From Euryarchaeota archaeon UBA175 (GTDB lineage Archaea; Thermoplasmatota; Poseidoniia; Poseidoniales; Thalassarchaeaceae): a stretch of 12,899 nt of DNA. The translations under genes were made by a program, and so were the position numbers. A model generated the notes under the pieces. The model was not told the DNA's origin. It saw only the letters and a program-made list of their open reading frames with translations, and did not search any database. Shown one piece after another: positions 7,066 through 12,899 of this stretch; within the stretch, counting starts at the first letter, position 1, and each line of letters opens with the position of its first letter. The stretch spans positions 1-12,899 of the forward strand of contig DAFD01000065.1 of NCBI GenBank assembly GCA_002497895.1, given 5' to 3'.

Positions 7066-8103
7066 TCAAGGCCATTTGATGTGTCTATTGGAGAGGTCAC
7101 ATCGAAGGCTGCAATTCTCTCCTTGAACCACAGCATGAACCTCACCCTCGCAGACTGGGCAAATCACTTGCTCGGATAACTCCTCCAACCACGCCCTACG
7201 AGTCTCCAATTCATCACCTTCGTCACGCAGCCGCTTGAGGATGCGGGCAGCCTCTGCTTCGAGGGGTTTTCCAGCCTCACTCCAGGGGTCTGATTCGAGG
7301 CTGCCCATGCGTGCGGTCGCCACTTCTCTCGCCGCCGTAGAGGCGGCAGTTCCGGCGACCGAGATATCTGTTGAGTCATCGAGTTTCGAGGGCGCTCCTC
7401 GAGCGATTGGTCGGGCGAGCGCCCAAGCCAGCATGAAGCCGCCCACATGCGCCATGTGGGCGACATTCGTGACCGATTGTTCGGCCTCAATTTGGTACAT
7501 GTTCCAAACCTCGAGGCCCAATCGGAAAGCTGCGATTCCCCAGACAGGCCAAGCCCGTATGAAGAATAGCAGCGGAAATTCGATTCTATCGTACGGCCAG
7601 CAGGCCATGTAGGCTCCCAGTATGCCGAACGCGGCGCCGCTGGCGCCGAGGGCCGGGCTATACGACTCAGGGTGAGTCAATACCCACGAGATATTCCCTC
7701 CCAATAGCCCGACAAAGTAGATCACAATCCAGCGCGAGCGCCCCATTCTCTGTTCGAGAGGCACACCAGCGAGTGCGATGACCAAGATATTCCCGAGAAC
7801 GTGAATCCAGTTTGCGTGAAGCCAAGCAGAGGTGAAGAATCGATGGACTTGATCCGGATGATCAGCAATTGCGGGAATCAATGTCAGAAACGCCATGGGC
7901 GTGAAATCGAACAACCCGAAATCGATTATCATCTGATAGAAGGTCACGAGAAGCAGCGAGAGCACAGTCGCCAGAGCGATACTCGTCTCTTGCCGCCAAG
8001 CGACGACATACGGTGCTGCTGCGACGGCCAAGAATAGTCCGAGAGCAAGCATATCCGAGCCGGTCAAATCGCTCCAGAAAATCTCGAATTCGGGCGCAGC
8101 CAT
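7066..8103 (-). CDS. Rhomboid-family intramembrane serine protease with C-terminal four-cysteine module
   Basis: Rhomboids cut membrane proteins within or next to their transmembrane helices. This 345-residue protein has a six-helix membrane core (about 15-230). Family landmarks are HxxxN at His101-Asn105 (HANWIHVLGN), the nucleophile Ser155 in GASGAAFGILGAY, and the catalytic His219 in AHMAHVGGF. After the core comes a linker of low complexity (about 235-272), a charged helical stretch (about 275-312), and a small module with Cys315/Cys318 and Cys331/Cys335, a likely zinc ribbon. Cytoplasmic placement of the tail is expected from the usual topology. The ATG at 8103 is preceded by SD GGTGAGG (complement of 8111-8117) with a 7-nt gap. 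It is co-oriented with the downstream S8 protease but separated by 104 nt, so shared transcription is uncertain. Confidence 0.92.
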   Translation of the reverse strand: MAAPEFEIFWSDLTGSDMLALGLFLAVAAAPYVVAWRQETSIALATVLSLLLVTFYQMIIDFGLFDFTPMAFLTLIPAIADHPDQVHRFFTSAWLHANWIHVLGNILVIALAGVPLEQRMGRSRWIVIYFVGLLGGNISWVLTHPESYSPALGASGAAFGILGAYMACWPYDRIEFPLLFFIRAWPVWGIAAFRLGLEVWNMYQIEAEQSVTNVAHMAHVGGFMLAWALARPIARGAPSKLDDSTDISVAGTAASTAAREVATARMGSLESDPWSEAGKPLEAEAARILKRLRDEGDELETRRAWLEELSEQVICPVCEGEVHAVVQGENCSLRCDLSNRHIKWP

Positions 8104-8201
8104 ACGACTTCCTCACCCTTCGACGGAACGGTTCAGGGCATAGCCGCTTCGCTGGAGCGCTCGACGGAACCACTCAAACGCGCGCTACCTGTGGACGAGC
8201 C
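8104..8201. promoter_or_regulatory. Divergent region between rhomboid and ccm genes, with a 10-bp direct repeat
   Basis: This 98-bp gap must carry promoters for the rhomboid gene (minus) and the ccm genes (plus). It is GC-rich and I see no convincing TATA box. TCGACGGAAC occurs exactly twice, at 8120-8129 and 8161-8170, 41 bp apart, about four helical turns. The first copy also sits in a small palindrome GAACGGTTC (8126-8134). The rhomboid SD is at 8111-8117. The repeat could be a pair of binding sites on one DNA face, which is inference. Confidence 0.4.
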
Positions 8202-9593
8202 ATGAGCGCGCGAGTGTTGCTATCTGCCGATGGGCTGGTGGTTAACCGTGGAGCGCGCAAGGTCCTGCGCGGCGTCGACTTCTCTCTATCAGAGGGAGAA
8301 GTCGTGGGTCTTGTCGGAGTAAATGGGTCTGGTAAGACGACCCTGCTCGAGACACTTGCTGGACTTCACTCGATGTCGGCTGGCAAGGTCGAGAGGCACG
8401 ATTCTGGAATCTCTGAAATCGTGCGGGATTCTGATGGTCAGCGTGGGAATATCCGCGGTTTTGGTTTGGCTCTACAAAGCGACGCTATTTGTGGCGATGA
8501 GAGCGTCGCTGAGCGCGTCCGTGGAGCTTGTCGAGTTGCTGGACGCGCCGACGATGAGGCGGCTATTACTCAGATGCTTTCAGATTGGGGTCTAGGCCAC
8601 CGGGCTGATGATCGAGTCGCCAAACTTTCCGGTGGCCTACGTCGTCGAGTAGCAGTTCTCTCTTCTTTGGCTCCAGCGGCTCTCAATCCTGATTCTACAG
8701 TGGTCCTTCTCGACGAGCCTTCCGAAGGTCTCGACGAGTCATCTCGCGAGCTCTTAGCCGGTTGGCTTGGCTCACTCTCAGCTCTCGGCCACTCTATCCT
8801 CGTCGCAACTCACGACCCTGAGATGATTGCCACTTGCAACCGGGTCGTCACTGTCTCCGAATCCGGCTCGATTAGCAGCACTGAAAGCGGGACAAATTCG
8901 CTCTCTGCTCCCCTTCCGGAGCCGGTTGGCTCAGCCGAACACAAAGAGTTCGTCGGCTGGGCATTACGCTTGGAAAAGCGCAACCCAATCGACACCCTAG
9001 GTAGAGGGGTGCCCGCGCTCGTCGCCCTATTGCTCGCCTATACTCTCTCAACCGATATCGCGCGCACGAGCGAGAATCACGATTTGCTCGCCGGGCTGAT
9101 TCTAACTCCAGCATTCATCAGCGCCATCGTCGCACCCGCTCTCATCAAGCGACTCGCAGAGGAACGAGCCGGCGATTGGTGGAGGGCGATGACCGGAGCC
9201 GGCTCGCGAATCTGGTTCTCGATTATGGGGGCATCATTCCTGCTTCCATTACCAATCATCTACCTCTCATGGTACATACTCTCAGGAGACTTTGATTCCG
9301 ATGTCCCAAGTTGGCTATGGCTATTCGGTTTGGTGATAATCGATCTTAGTGTAGCCGCGTCCGCTCTCCATCTAATGGTAGCAGACCTCAGTCGAGCCAG
9401 CGCTGTTCCTGTTTCCTTGCTTCAACTTGTTTTAATCTGGCCATTCCTTCAGATGACGAGCGCTTTGGCTTCGATAATGACCGATGGAATGAGTTTTGAA
9501 TTAACGCTCGGTGAGCCGATTGCAGACATCGGGATAGCTTGGTTGTCAGTGGTACTAATTTGGGCCATGGCGGTAATCATTCCTGAAGATTGA
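8202..9593 (+). CDS. CcmA-CcmB fusion: haem-export-type ABC transporter of cytochrome c maturation
   Basis: In cytochrome c maturation system I, CcmA (ATPase) and CcmB (membrane subunit) work with CcmC and CcmD to release haem-loaded CcmE for use outside the membrane. Here both are on one 463-residue chain. The ATPase half (1-225) has Walker A GVNGSGKTT (39-47), Q-loop Gln92, signature LSGG (142-145), Walker B VVLLDEP (167-173) and H-loop His204. After a Ser/Pro-rich linker (about 222-245) comes a CcmB-like half (about 247-463). It opens with FVGWALRLEKRNPIDTLGRG and has about six hydrophobic helices. The open frame extends upstream to 8013 into the rhomboid gene, but homology starts at the ATG at 8202. 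ccmC begins 11 nt later. The CcmA call is strong; the CcmB call rests on the opening motif, topology and neighbours. Confidence 0.85.
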   Translation: MSARVLLSADGLVVNRGARKVLRGVDFSLSEGEVVGLVGVNGSGKTTLLETLAGLHSMSAGKVERHDSGISEIVRDSDGQRGNIRGFGLALQSDAICGDESVAERVRGACRVAGRADDEAAITQMLSDWGLGHRADDRVAKLSGGLRRRVAVLSSLAPAALNPDSTVVLLDEPSEGLDESSRELLAGWLGSLSALGHSILVATHDPEMIATCNRVVTVSESGSISSTESGTNSLSAPLPEPVGSAEHKEFVGWALRLEKRNPIDTLGRGVPALVALLLAYTLSTDIARTSENHDLLAGLILTPAFISAIVAPALIKRLAEERAGDWWRAMTGAGSRIWFSIMGASFLLPLPIIYLSWYILSGDFDSDVPSWLWLFGLVIIDLSVAASALHLMVADLSRASAVPVSLLQLVLIWPFLQMTSALASIMTDGMSFELTLGEPIADIGIAWLSVVLIWAMAVIIPED

Positions 9594-9604
9594 GAGGTGG
9601 AAAG

Positions 9605-10330
9605 ATGAATTGGCGCGACTCAGGATATGCCTTGACGTATGTGGGTTTAGCGGGTATTGTATTTGCTACAGTCATTGGTTTGGAATATGCTCCGACGATT
9701 AAGGCATGTACTGGAGGTGGATGTTTTGGTGCCCCAGAAGCGTACAGGATTCTATACCTTCACGTTCCCTTTGCTTGGTGTTCATTCCTATCTTTCAGTG
9801 TTCTATTCTACGGCTCAATAATGTGGTATTTGAAGCGCAGTGAAGATGCTTGGGTTTACTTCCAAAGTGGTTCCGACCTTGGCTTGATTTTTGGTTTAGG
9901 AGTGATAACCTCAGGTCCAATTTGGGCTTCTGCAGAATGGGGTACTCCGTGGGATTGGGGCGATATACGGCTCAATTCATTCGGTTTGCTTTCTGCGATC
10001 GCTCTATTCCTAGTATATTCGCGCCGATCTCAACCAGACACCCCAGCTACGCGAGATACTCTATCTGCAATCGGGCTGTTTGGATTCGCCTTAGTCCCTA
10101 TTACTGCCGGAGCGACTCATTGGTGGAATACCACACACCCTCCACTATTGGTTATTGAATCGGGTGAAAAGGTAGGCATGGACTCCGAAATTCGTACGCT
10201 GCTATTGCTTAATTTCGCGATTATGTGTGTTTTATTCGTAGGCTTTCTATTGCTCTCGAATAAGCGGTATCGTCTTGCCGCGGAGGTTTCCTCTCGCAAG
10301 GCGGAACTAGACGAGGAGGCGATGTTGTGA
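9605..10330 (+). CDS. ccmC: CcmC, haem-handling membrane protein of cytochrome c maturation
   Basis: CcmC binds haem at its external face and helps load it onto CcmE. The 241-residue protein has six hydrophobic helices. The family's tryptophan-rich motif appears as WGTPWDWGDIRLNS (112-125), close to the usual WGTWWVWDARLTS. The two haem-ligand histidines fit His53 (YLHVPFAW) and His178 (WWNTTHPP). An external CxxxxC pair (Cys35, Cys40) in the first loop is not a feature I know from the family. The ATG at 9605 follows an SD GAGGTG (9594-9599) by 5 nt; a TTG at 9590 is possible but unlikely. The stop overlaps the GTG start of the next small gene. With CcmAB and CcmD it forms a compact unit. No CcmE, CcmF or CcmH is in view. 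Confidence 0.9.
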   Translation: MNWRDSGYALTYVGLAGIVFATVIGLEYAPTIKACTGGGCFGAPEAYRILYLHVPFAWCSFLSFSVLFYGSIMWYLKRSEDAWVYFQSGSDLGLIFGLGVITSGPIWASAEWGTPWDWGDIRLNSFGLLSAIALFLVYSRRSQPDTPATRDTLSAIGLFGFALVPITAGATHWWNTTHPPLLVIESGEKVGMDSEIRTLLLLNFAIMCVLFVGFLLLSNKRYRLAAEVSSRKAELDEEAML

Positions 10331-10491
10331 GTGGAATCGTTGAGGCTTACATCGCCTACTCGATAATGGTTGGATTAGTGATCTGGTTCAGCCGCGACCT
10401 GCTCGGACAAATCTCCTCGCTAGAGGCCGAACTTGAGGTGCTTTCCAGCAACGATACTGGCACCTTGGATAGTGCAGACTCCGAAGAATGA
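10327..10491 (+). CDS. ccmD: CcmD-like small membrane protein (54 aa)
   Basis: CcmD is a tiny single-helix protein that stabilises the CcmABC complex and helps free CcmE. This 54-codon gene begins SGIVEAYIAYSIMVGLVIWF after its GTG start, giving one hydrophobic helix (about 4-22). The helix is followed by a charged, helix-prone segment (about 23-40) and an acidic tail, the usual CcmD layout. The GTG at 10327 overlaps the ccmC stop as GTGA and is preceded by an excellent SD, GAGGAGG (10313-10319), exactly 7 nt away. Both facts strongly support real translation and coupling to ccmC. Sequence identity in this family is low, so the name rests on size, topology and position as the gene directly after ccmC. 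Confidence 0.8.
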   Translation: MSGIVEAYIAYSIMVGLVIWFSRDLLGQISSLEAELEVLSSNDTGTLDSADSEE

Positions 10492-10499
10492 GCACCCTA

Positions 10500-10529
10500 T
10501 TCTTCTCTTCGTTGATTTTTCTGAATCAA
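10500..10529 (+). terminator. Candidate T-rich terminator after the ccm genes
   Basis: A pyrimidine-rich run just past the ccmD stop ends in five Ts (10516-10520), the type of signal archaeal RNA polymerase uses to stop. A 6-bp inverted repeat, TTGATT/AATCAA (10512-10517 and 10524-10529), overlaps it. Whether transcription ends here or runs on into nmd3 cannot be decided from sequence alone. Confidence 0.35.
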
Positions 10530-10536
10530 TCTTAAT

Positions 10537-10558
10537 TTCGGCCCCAAAGGGGGCCGAA
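10537..10558 (+). repeat. GC-rich 9-bp hairpin between ccmD and nmd3
   Basis: TTCGGCCCC (10537-10545) pairs perfectly with GGGGCCGAA (10550-10558) around loop AAAG. It is the most stable local stem in the gap and stands directly before the structured nmd3 leader. It has no trailing T-tract. It may be part of the leader, an RNA 3' end protector, or an operator. The AT-rich CTTAATTT at 10531-10538 just before it could be a TATA-like element for nmd3. Confidence 0.45.
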
Positions 10559-10559
10559 T

Positions 10560-10623
10560 GCTCTCCCGACCTGCTCACCAACCCTTCAAACGGGGCAGGT
10601 CTGCCGGAAGTTGGGGGAGCACC
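10560..10623 (+). promoter_or_regulatory. Structured 5' leader of nmd3 that can pair with its own ribosome binding site
   Basis: GCTCTCCC (10560-10567) pairs with GGGGGAGC (10613-10620), 8 bp including one G-U. The 3' arm is the SD of nmd3. Directly inside it, GACCTGC (10568-10574) pairs with GCAGGTC (10595-10601), and a small CCC/GGG stem closes a TTCAAAC loop at 10585-10591. An alternative local hairpin, GGCA/TGCC (10594-10597 and 10602-10605), would compete with the second stem. Mutually exclusive stems and a masked SD are the layout of a translational switch. Function and any ligand are inference. Confidence 0.45.
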
Positions 10624-11676
10624 ATGGAAAGCGCAGCCTTCTGCATCTCTTGCGGCTCACCTCCGCCACTCACGTCCGAAAGGCTGTGCGAAGGCTGTCT
10701 ACGGACCCGAACGACATTTTCTGATGTTCCCGACCGTATCCAACAACACCGCTGCGCCAAGTGTGGCATGCATGAGGTCGAGAAGCGTTGGGTCCGTATC
10801 GAGGACGAGGAACTCGGCGAGCTGCGACTCCGTGAGAACATTGCAGTTACCGAGGGTGCTACCTCGGTTGCCATCGATATGGCTTACCAATCAATCGACG
10901 AGCGCACTGCTCGCCTCCATGTGACAGTTGAGGGTAAACTCGAGGGTTATGATTTCGGAGATCAGTACGAAGTTCTGTTGCAGACCAGCAACGCGGTGTG
11001 CCCGACCTGCACTCGAAAGGCAGGAGCTTACTTCGAAGCCACAATGCAACTTCGCAGCGCAGGTCGACGCCTCTCAGAAGAGGAACTCAAGGATCTCAGA
11101 GGGACTCTGGATGAACTTCTCGCTGAACTTGAATCCGACCCTATGTTCTTCGTCACCAAAGAAGGACCCGTCACAGGAGGCTGGGACCTCCAGTTTGGGT
11201 CAAAAGCACTCGCAAGAACTTGGGCCCGACGTTTGATCCGAAAGTTTGGAGGAACGACCAAGGAAACTTCGACATTGGTGGGGATGAGAGAAGGAAGCGA
11301 AGTCACTCGGCTAACTCTAAGCTACCGAAAGCCAGCATATTCACTTGGAGACATCGTCCGCTGGAAGCGCGATAATTGGCTAATTTCTGCTTGGCAAAAG
11401 GATGGACCGATGCTTCGTCGACTCGATAGAAATGAGCGAACGGGAGTAACTTGGCGAGACATGGAGAAGGCATCGGTTGTATGCCGATTCGACGATCAAA
11501 AAGTAGTCGATATTCTCAATCGTGACAGCTCTGGAGCGGAGGTCATGGATCCGACTGATTTCCGCGTGGTAACGGTTGCTCTCCCCTACGATGATGATGG
11601 TTCGAATCAGAATCTGCGCATCGCTTTCATAGATGACTCGTGGTTGGCTATGCCGGGACACACAGGGGTTGACTGA
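10624..11676 (+). CDS. nmd3: NMD3-family protein (large ribosomal subunit maturation/adaptor)
   Basis: NMD3 binds the large ribosomal subunit; in eukaryotes it is the 60S export adaptor, and archaea keep a shorter form without the export tail. The 350-residue protein has the family's paired zinc fingers: Cys7/Cys10 with Cys22/Cys25, and Cys44/Cys47 with Cys126/Cys129. The second pair sits in VCPTCTRKAGAYFEATMQLR, a hallmark NMD3 segment. The C-terminal half matches the archaeal length and contains a YSLGDIVRW segment typical of its beta-rich domain. The open frame extends back to 10558, but the extra 22 codons overlap a structured leader. The ATG at 10624 has an SD (GGGGGAG, 10613-10619) and starts just before the first CxxC. 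The isomerase gene follows after 2 nt. This gene supports an archaeal source. Confidence 0.92.
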   Translation: MESAAFCISCGSPPPLTSERLCEGCLRTRTTFSDVPDRIQQHRCAKCGMHEVEKRWVRIEDEELGELRLRENIAVTEGATSVAIDMAYQSIDERTARLHVTVEGKLEGYDFGDQYEVLLQTSNAVCPTCTRKAGAYFEATMQLRSAGRRLSEEELKDLRGTLDELLAELESDPMFFVTKEGPVTGGWDLQFGSKALARTWARRLIRKFGGTTKETSTLVGMREGSEVTRLTLSYRKPAYSLGDIVRWKRDNWLISAWQKDGPMLRRLDRNERTGVTWRDMEKASVVCRFDDQKVVDILNRDSSGAEVMDPTDFRVVTVALPYDDDGSNQNLRIAFIDDSWLAMPGHTGVD

Positions 11677-11678
11677 CC

Positions 11679-12719
11679 ATGTCTAAGCCGGATTTCGATA
11701 CACTGCTCGCTACTCACGATAAGGGTGACATGGCCGGTTATACTCGCCGATTCGTCGACGACCTTGAGGCGGCACTCGGTGCTGCTGTCGAAGTCGACGC
11801 GGATATGGATTGGAGCGGTGTTCTGTGTCTTGGTATGGGTGGTTCCGGTGCTGGAGGGATGTTTTTGTCAGCCCTCACCGACTCCTCTGGAGGACTACCA
11901 TTCGTCGTTTGGAGAGACTATGGTCTCCCCTCTTGGTGGGGTCCTGATTGGCTGGTTGTGGCTACTTCTTATTCGGGGAATACCGAGGAAACACTGGATG
12001 GTGTTCGCACCGCCCTTGAGGGCGGTGGCGTGGTTGTAGGAATCTGCTCAGGCGGTGAGCTTGAGCAAGTACTCTCCACTAGTGACGATGCTCTTTGCCT
12101 AAGCGTTCCAGGTGGACAAATGCCACGTTCCGCCTTTGGTCATCTTCTTGGAACTCAACTCGCCGCTTGCTGGGCGCTAGGGATTCTTCCGCGGCCTGAT
12201 GAAGAAGAATTAGCGGGCATGATTACCCGACTACGCACGGCTTCTGAGTCTGCAGACCTCATCGGAGGAGACGGGCGGGTTGCGGCGATGGCGGCTGGGA
12301 TGGTGGATCGATCAATAGGAATCGTCGCCGCTGGAGAAATGGCTCCTGCAGGAGTTCGCTTCGCGAATCAACTCAACGAGAATTCTGACCGCTTCGCACG
12401 TCCGGTTACCTTACCTGAGATGAATCACAATGAGATTGTTGCTTGGGGTCGTGATGCTGAGTCACAGGCCTTGCTCTATCTGACGAGTCCTGCTACGCAC
12501 CCTCGCGTGAGCGCTCGGCTTGGATGGATGATGGAAAATGTCGATGCGGGAGATTCATGGCTGCTTGATTGTGAGGGTGAGAGTCTCCTTGAGAGCCTCC
12601 TCATCGCTGCGCACATCACCGATTGGGTGAGTATCGCACTGGCTGTCACGAATGGTGTCGATCCATCAGAGATGGCTTCGATTGAGGGGCTGAAGGCGCA
12701 CCTCGCGACTATTCAGTAG
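11679..12719 (+). CDS. Bifunctional phosphoglucose/phosphomannose isomerase
   Basis: This archaeal-type enzyme interconverts glucose-6-phosphate or mannose-6-phosphate with fructose-6-phosphate in the cytosol, feeding glycolysis/gluconeogenesis and sugar-nucleotide synthesis. The 346 residues hold two SIS domains. The phosphate-binding regions are GMGGSGAGG (52-60) and SYSGNTEETL (97-106). Catalytic residues known from the Pyrobaculum enzyme fit Arg150 (MPRSAFGHL), Glu234 (QLNENS) and His250 (MNHNEI). Length and motif order match the single-chain bifunctional family, not classical PGI. The ATG is 2 nt after the nmd3 stop, with a weak GGGG 10 nt upstream, so translation is probably coupled to nmd3. 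The last 7 nt overlap the end of the convergent M23-like gene. Confidence 0.92.
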   Translation: MSKPDFDTLLATHDKGDMAGYTRRFVDDLEAALGAAVEVDADMDWSGVLCLGMGGSGAGGMFLSALTDSSGGLPFVVWRDYGLPSWWGPDWLVVATSYSGNTEETLDGVRTALEGGGVVVGICSGGELEQVLSTSDDALCLSVPGGQMPRSAFGHLLGTQLAACWALGILPRPDEEELAGMITRLRTASESADLIGGDGRVAAMAAGMVDRSIGIVAAGEMAPAGVRFANQLNENSDRFARPVTLPEMNHNEIVAWGRDAESQALLYLTSPATHPRVSARLGWMMENVDAGDSWLLDCEGESLLESLLIAAHITDWVSIALAVTNGVDPSEMASIEGLKAHLATIQ

Positions 12720-12899
12720 ATTGGTCCAAGGACCAAACGCGGGTCCGGATAAATTGCTAGAGATTTCTCACGGTCAGCCGGCGCGACGACTCCTGGCATA
12801 TCGTGAGTCTCGGGTTCTTCGTACGAGAGTTGGAAGTGCAGGTGTGGTTCCCAACCTCCATTCTCGTGACGGTCGCCCATCCAACAGATGACCTCTCCG
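12713..12899 (-). CDS. C-terminal end of an M23/LytM-like domain protein (gene runs off the right edge)
   Basis: Sixty-one codons of a minus-strand gene are visible, ending in TGA at the complement of 12713-12715. The fragment contains HENGGWEPHLHFQL, with the HxH metal motif of M23 peptidases, and ends YPDPRLVLGPIY. A Gly-Trp-Pro-His-Leu-His-Phe-Gln segment followed by a PGV segment and a final PDPxLxLG is what I know from M23-like domains joined to phosphotransferase and class III aminotransferase domains, so the full protein may be of that kind rather than a cell-wall hydrolase. Only the tail is available, so the rest of the architecture is unknown. It overlaps the isomerase stop tail to tail by 7 bp. 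Confidence 0.72.
   Translation of the reverse strand, partial: GEVICWMGDRHENGGWEPHLHFQLSYEEPETHDMPGVVAPADREKSLAIYPDPRLVLGPIY
12721..12736. terminator. Inverted repeat at the tail-to-tail gene junction
   Basis: TTGGTCCAAGGACCAA has perfect 7-bp arms around AA. It begins 1 nt after the isomerase stop and lies within the last codons of the opposing M23-like gene. It could help end both transcripts, but no T-tract follows on either strand, and part of the pattern is constrained by coding sequence. Confidence 0.3.

Noticed and set aside
8013..8201. Upstream extension of the CcmAB frame into the rhomboid gene
   Set aside because: The extra 63 residues are antisense to the rhomboid N-terminus and not ABC-like; homology begins at the ATG at 8202.
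10575..10601. A tRNA or tRNA fragment suggested by a TTCAAAC loop
   Set aside because: The loop is closed by only three base pairs, and no acceptor, D-arm or anticodon arm can be drawn around it.
10558..10623. Upstream extension of NMD3 by 22 codons
   Set aside because: The segment forms base-paired structure, lies before the SD, and NMD3 proteins normally begin just ahead of the first CxxC.
10560..10625. H/ACA guide RNA before nmd3
   Set aside because: There is no ACA/ANA box at the right distance after the basal stem and no recognisable kink-turn; the unpaired region is one-sided.
1..12899. CRISPR arrays, insertion sequences, phage genes or a known defence system
   Set aside because: No regularly spaced repeats, transposase, integrase, terminal repeats or defence domains were seen; gene content is housekeeping, metal, protease and cytochrome-related.

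Overview
The window reads as a gene-dense archaeal chromosome segment. NMD3 and a bifunctional phosphoglucose/phosphomannose isomerase are archaeal-type genes. The membrane proteases with C-terminal zinc ribbons, the very large S8 protease with CARDB domains and the acidic extracellular regions recall marine Thermoplasmatota such as Ca. Poseidoniales (Marine Group II). That lineage call is inference from gene content, not from a marker phylogeny. Most starts here carry a good Shine-Dalgarno (SD) motif about 7 nt upstream, which I used to correct several start codons.

Layout, left to right. (1) 1-1476: the 5' part of sufC (minus strand) faces an nfu-type Fe-S scaffold gene and an MntR/DtxR metalloregulator (plus strand, 2 nt apart). 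The divergent promoter region between them carries a perfect 19-bp palindrome, a plausible operator for the regulator. (2) 1483-8103, minus strand: a rhomboid protease, a 1611-residue S8 protease anchored to the membrane, and a Maf nucleotide pyrophosphatase. The S8-maf junction is 10 nt with the SD overlapping the stop codon. The rhomboid-S8 gap of 104 nt holds a likely promoter and two inverted repeats. Both proteases end in a predicted cytoplasmic four-cysteine module. (3) 8202-10491, plus strand: cytochrome c maturation genes, namely a CcmA-CcmB fusion, CcmC and a 54-residue CcmD-like protein starting on a GTG that overlaps the ccmC stop. (4) 10537-12719, plus strand: a structured leader that can sequester the SD, then nmd3 and the sugar-phosphate isomerase, 2 nt apart. 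(5) 12713-12899, minus strand: the C-terminal end of an M23/LytM-like protein, overlapping the isomerase stop tail to tail.

Functional themes are Fe-S cluster assembly under metal control, membrane and surface proteolysis, haem delivery for c-type cytochromes, and core archaeal housekeeping (60S-type ribosome maturation, sugar phosphates). I saw no CRISPR array, tRNA, rRNA, transposon or phage gene. The points most worth a second look are the suf/nfu-mntR operator, the nmd3 leader, the zinc-ribbon protease pair and the small ccmD.
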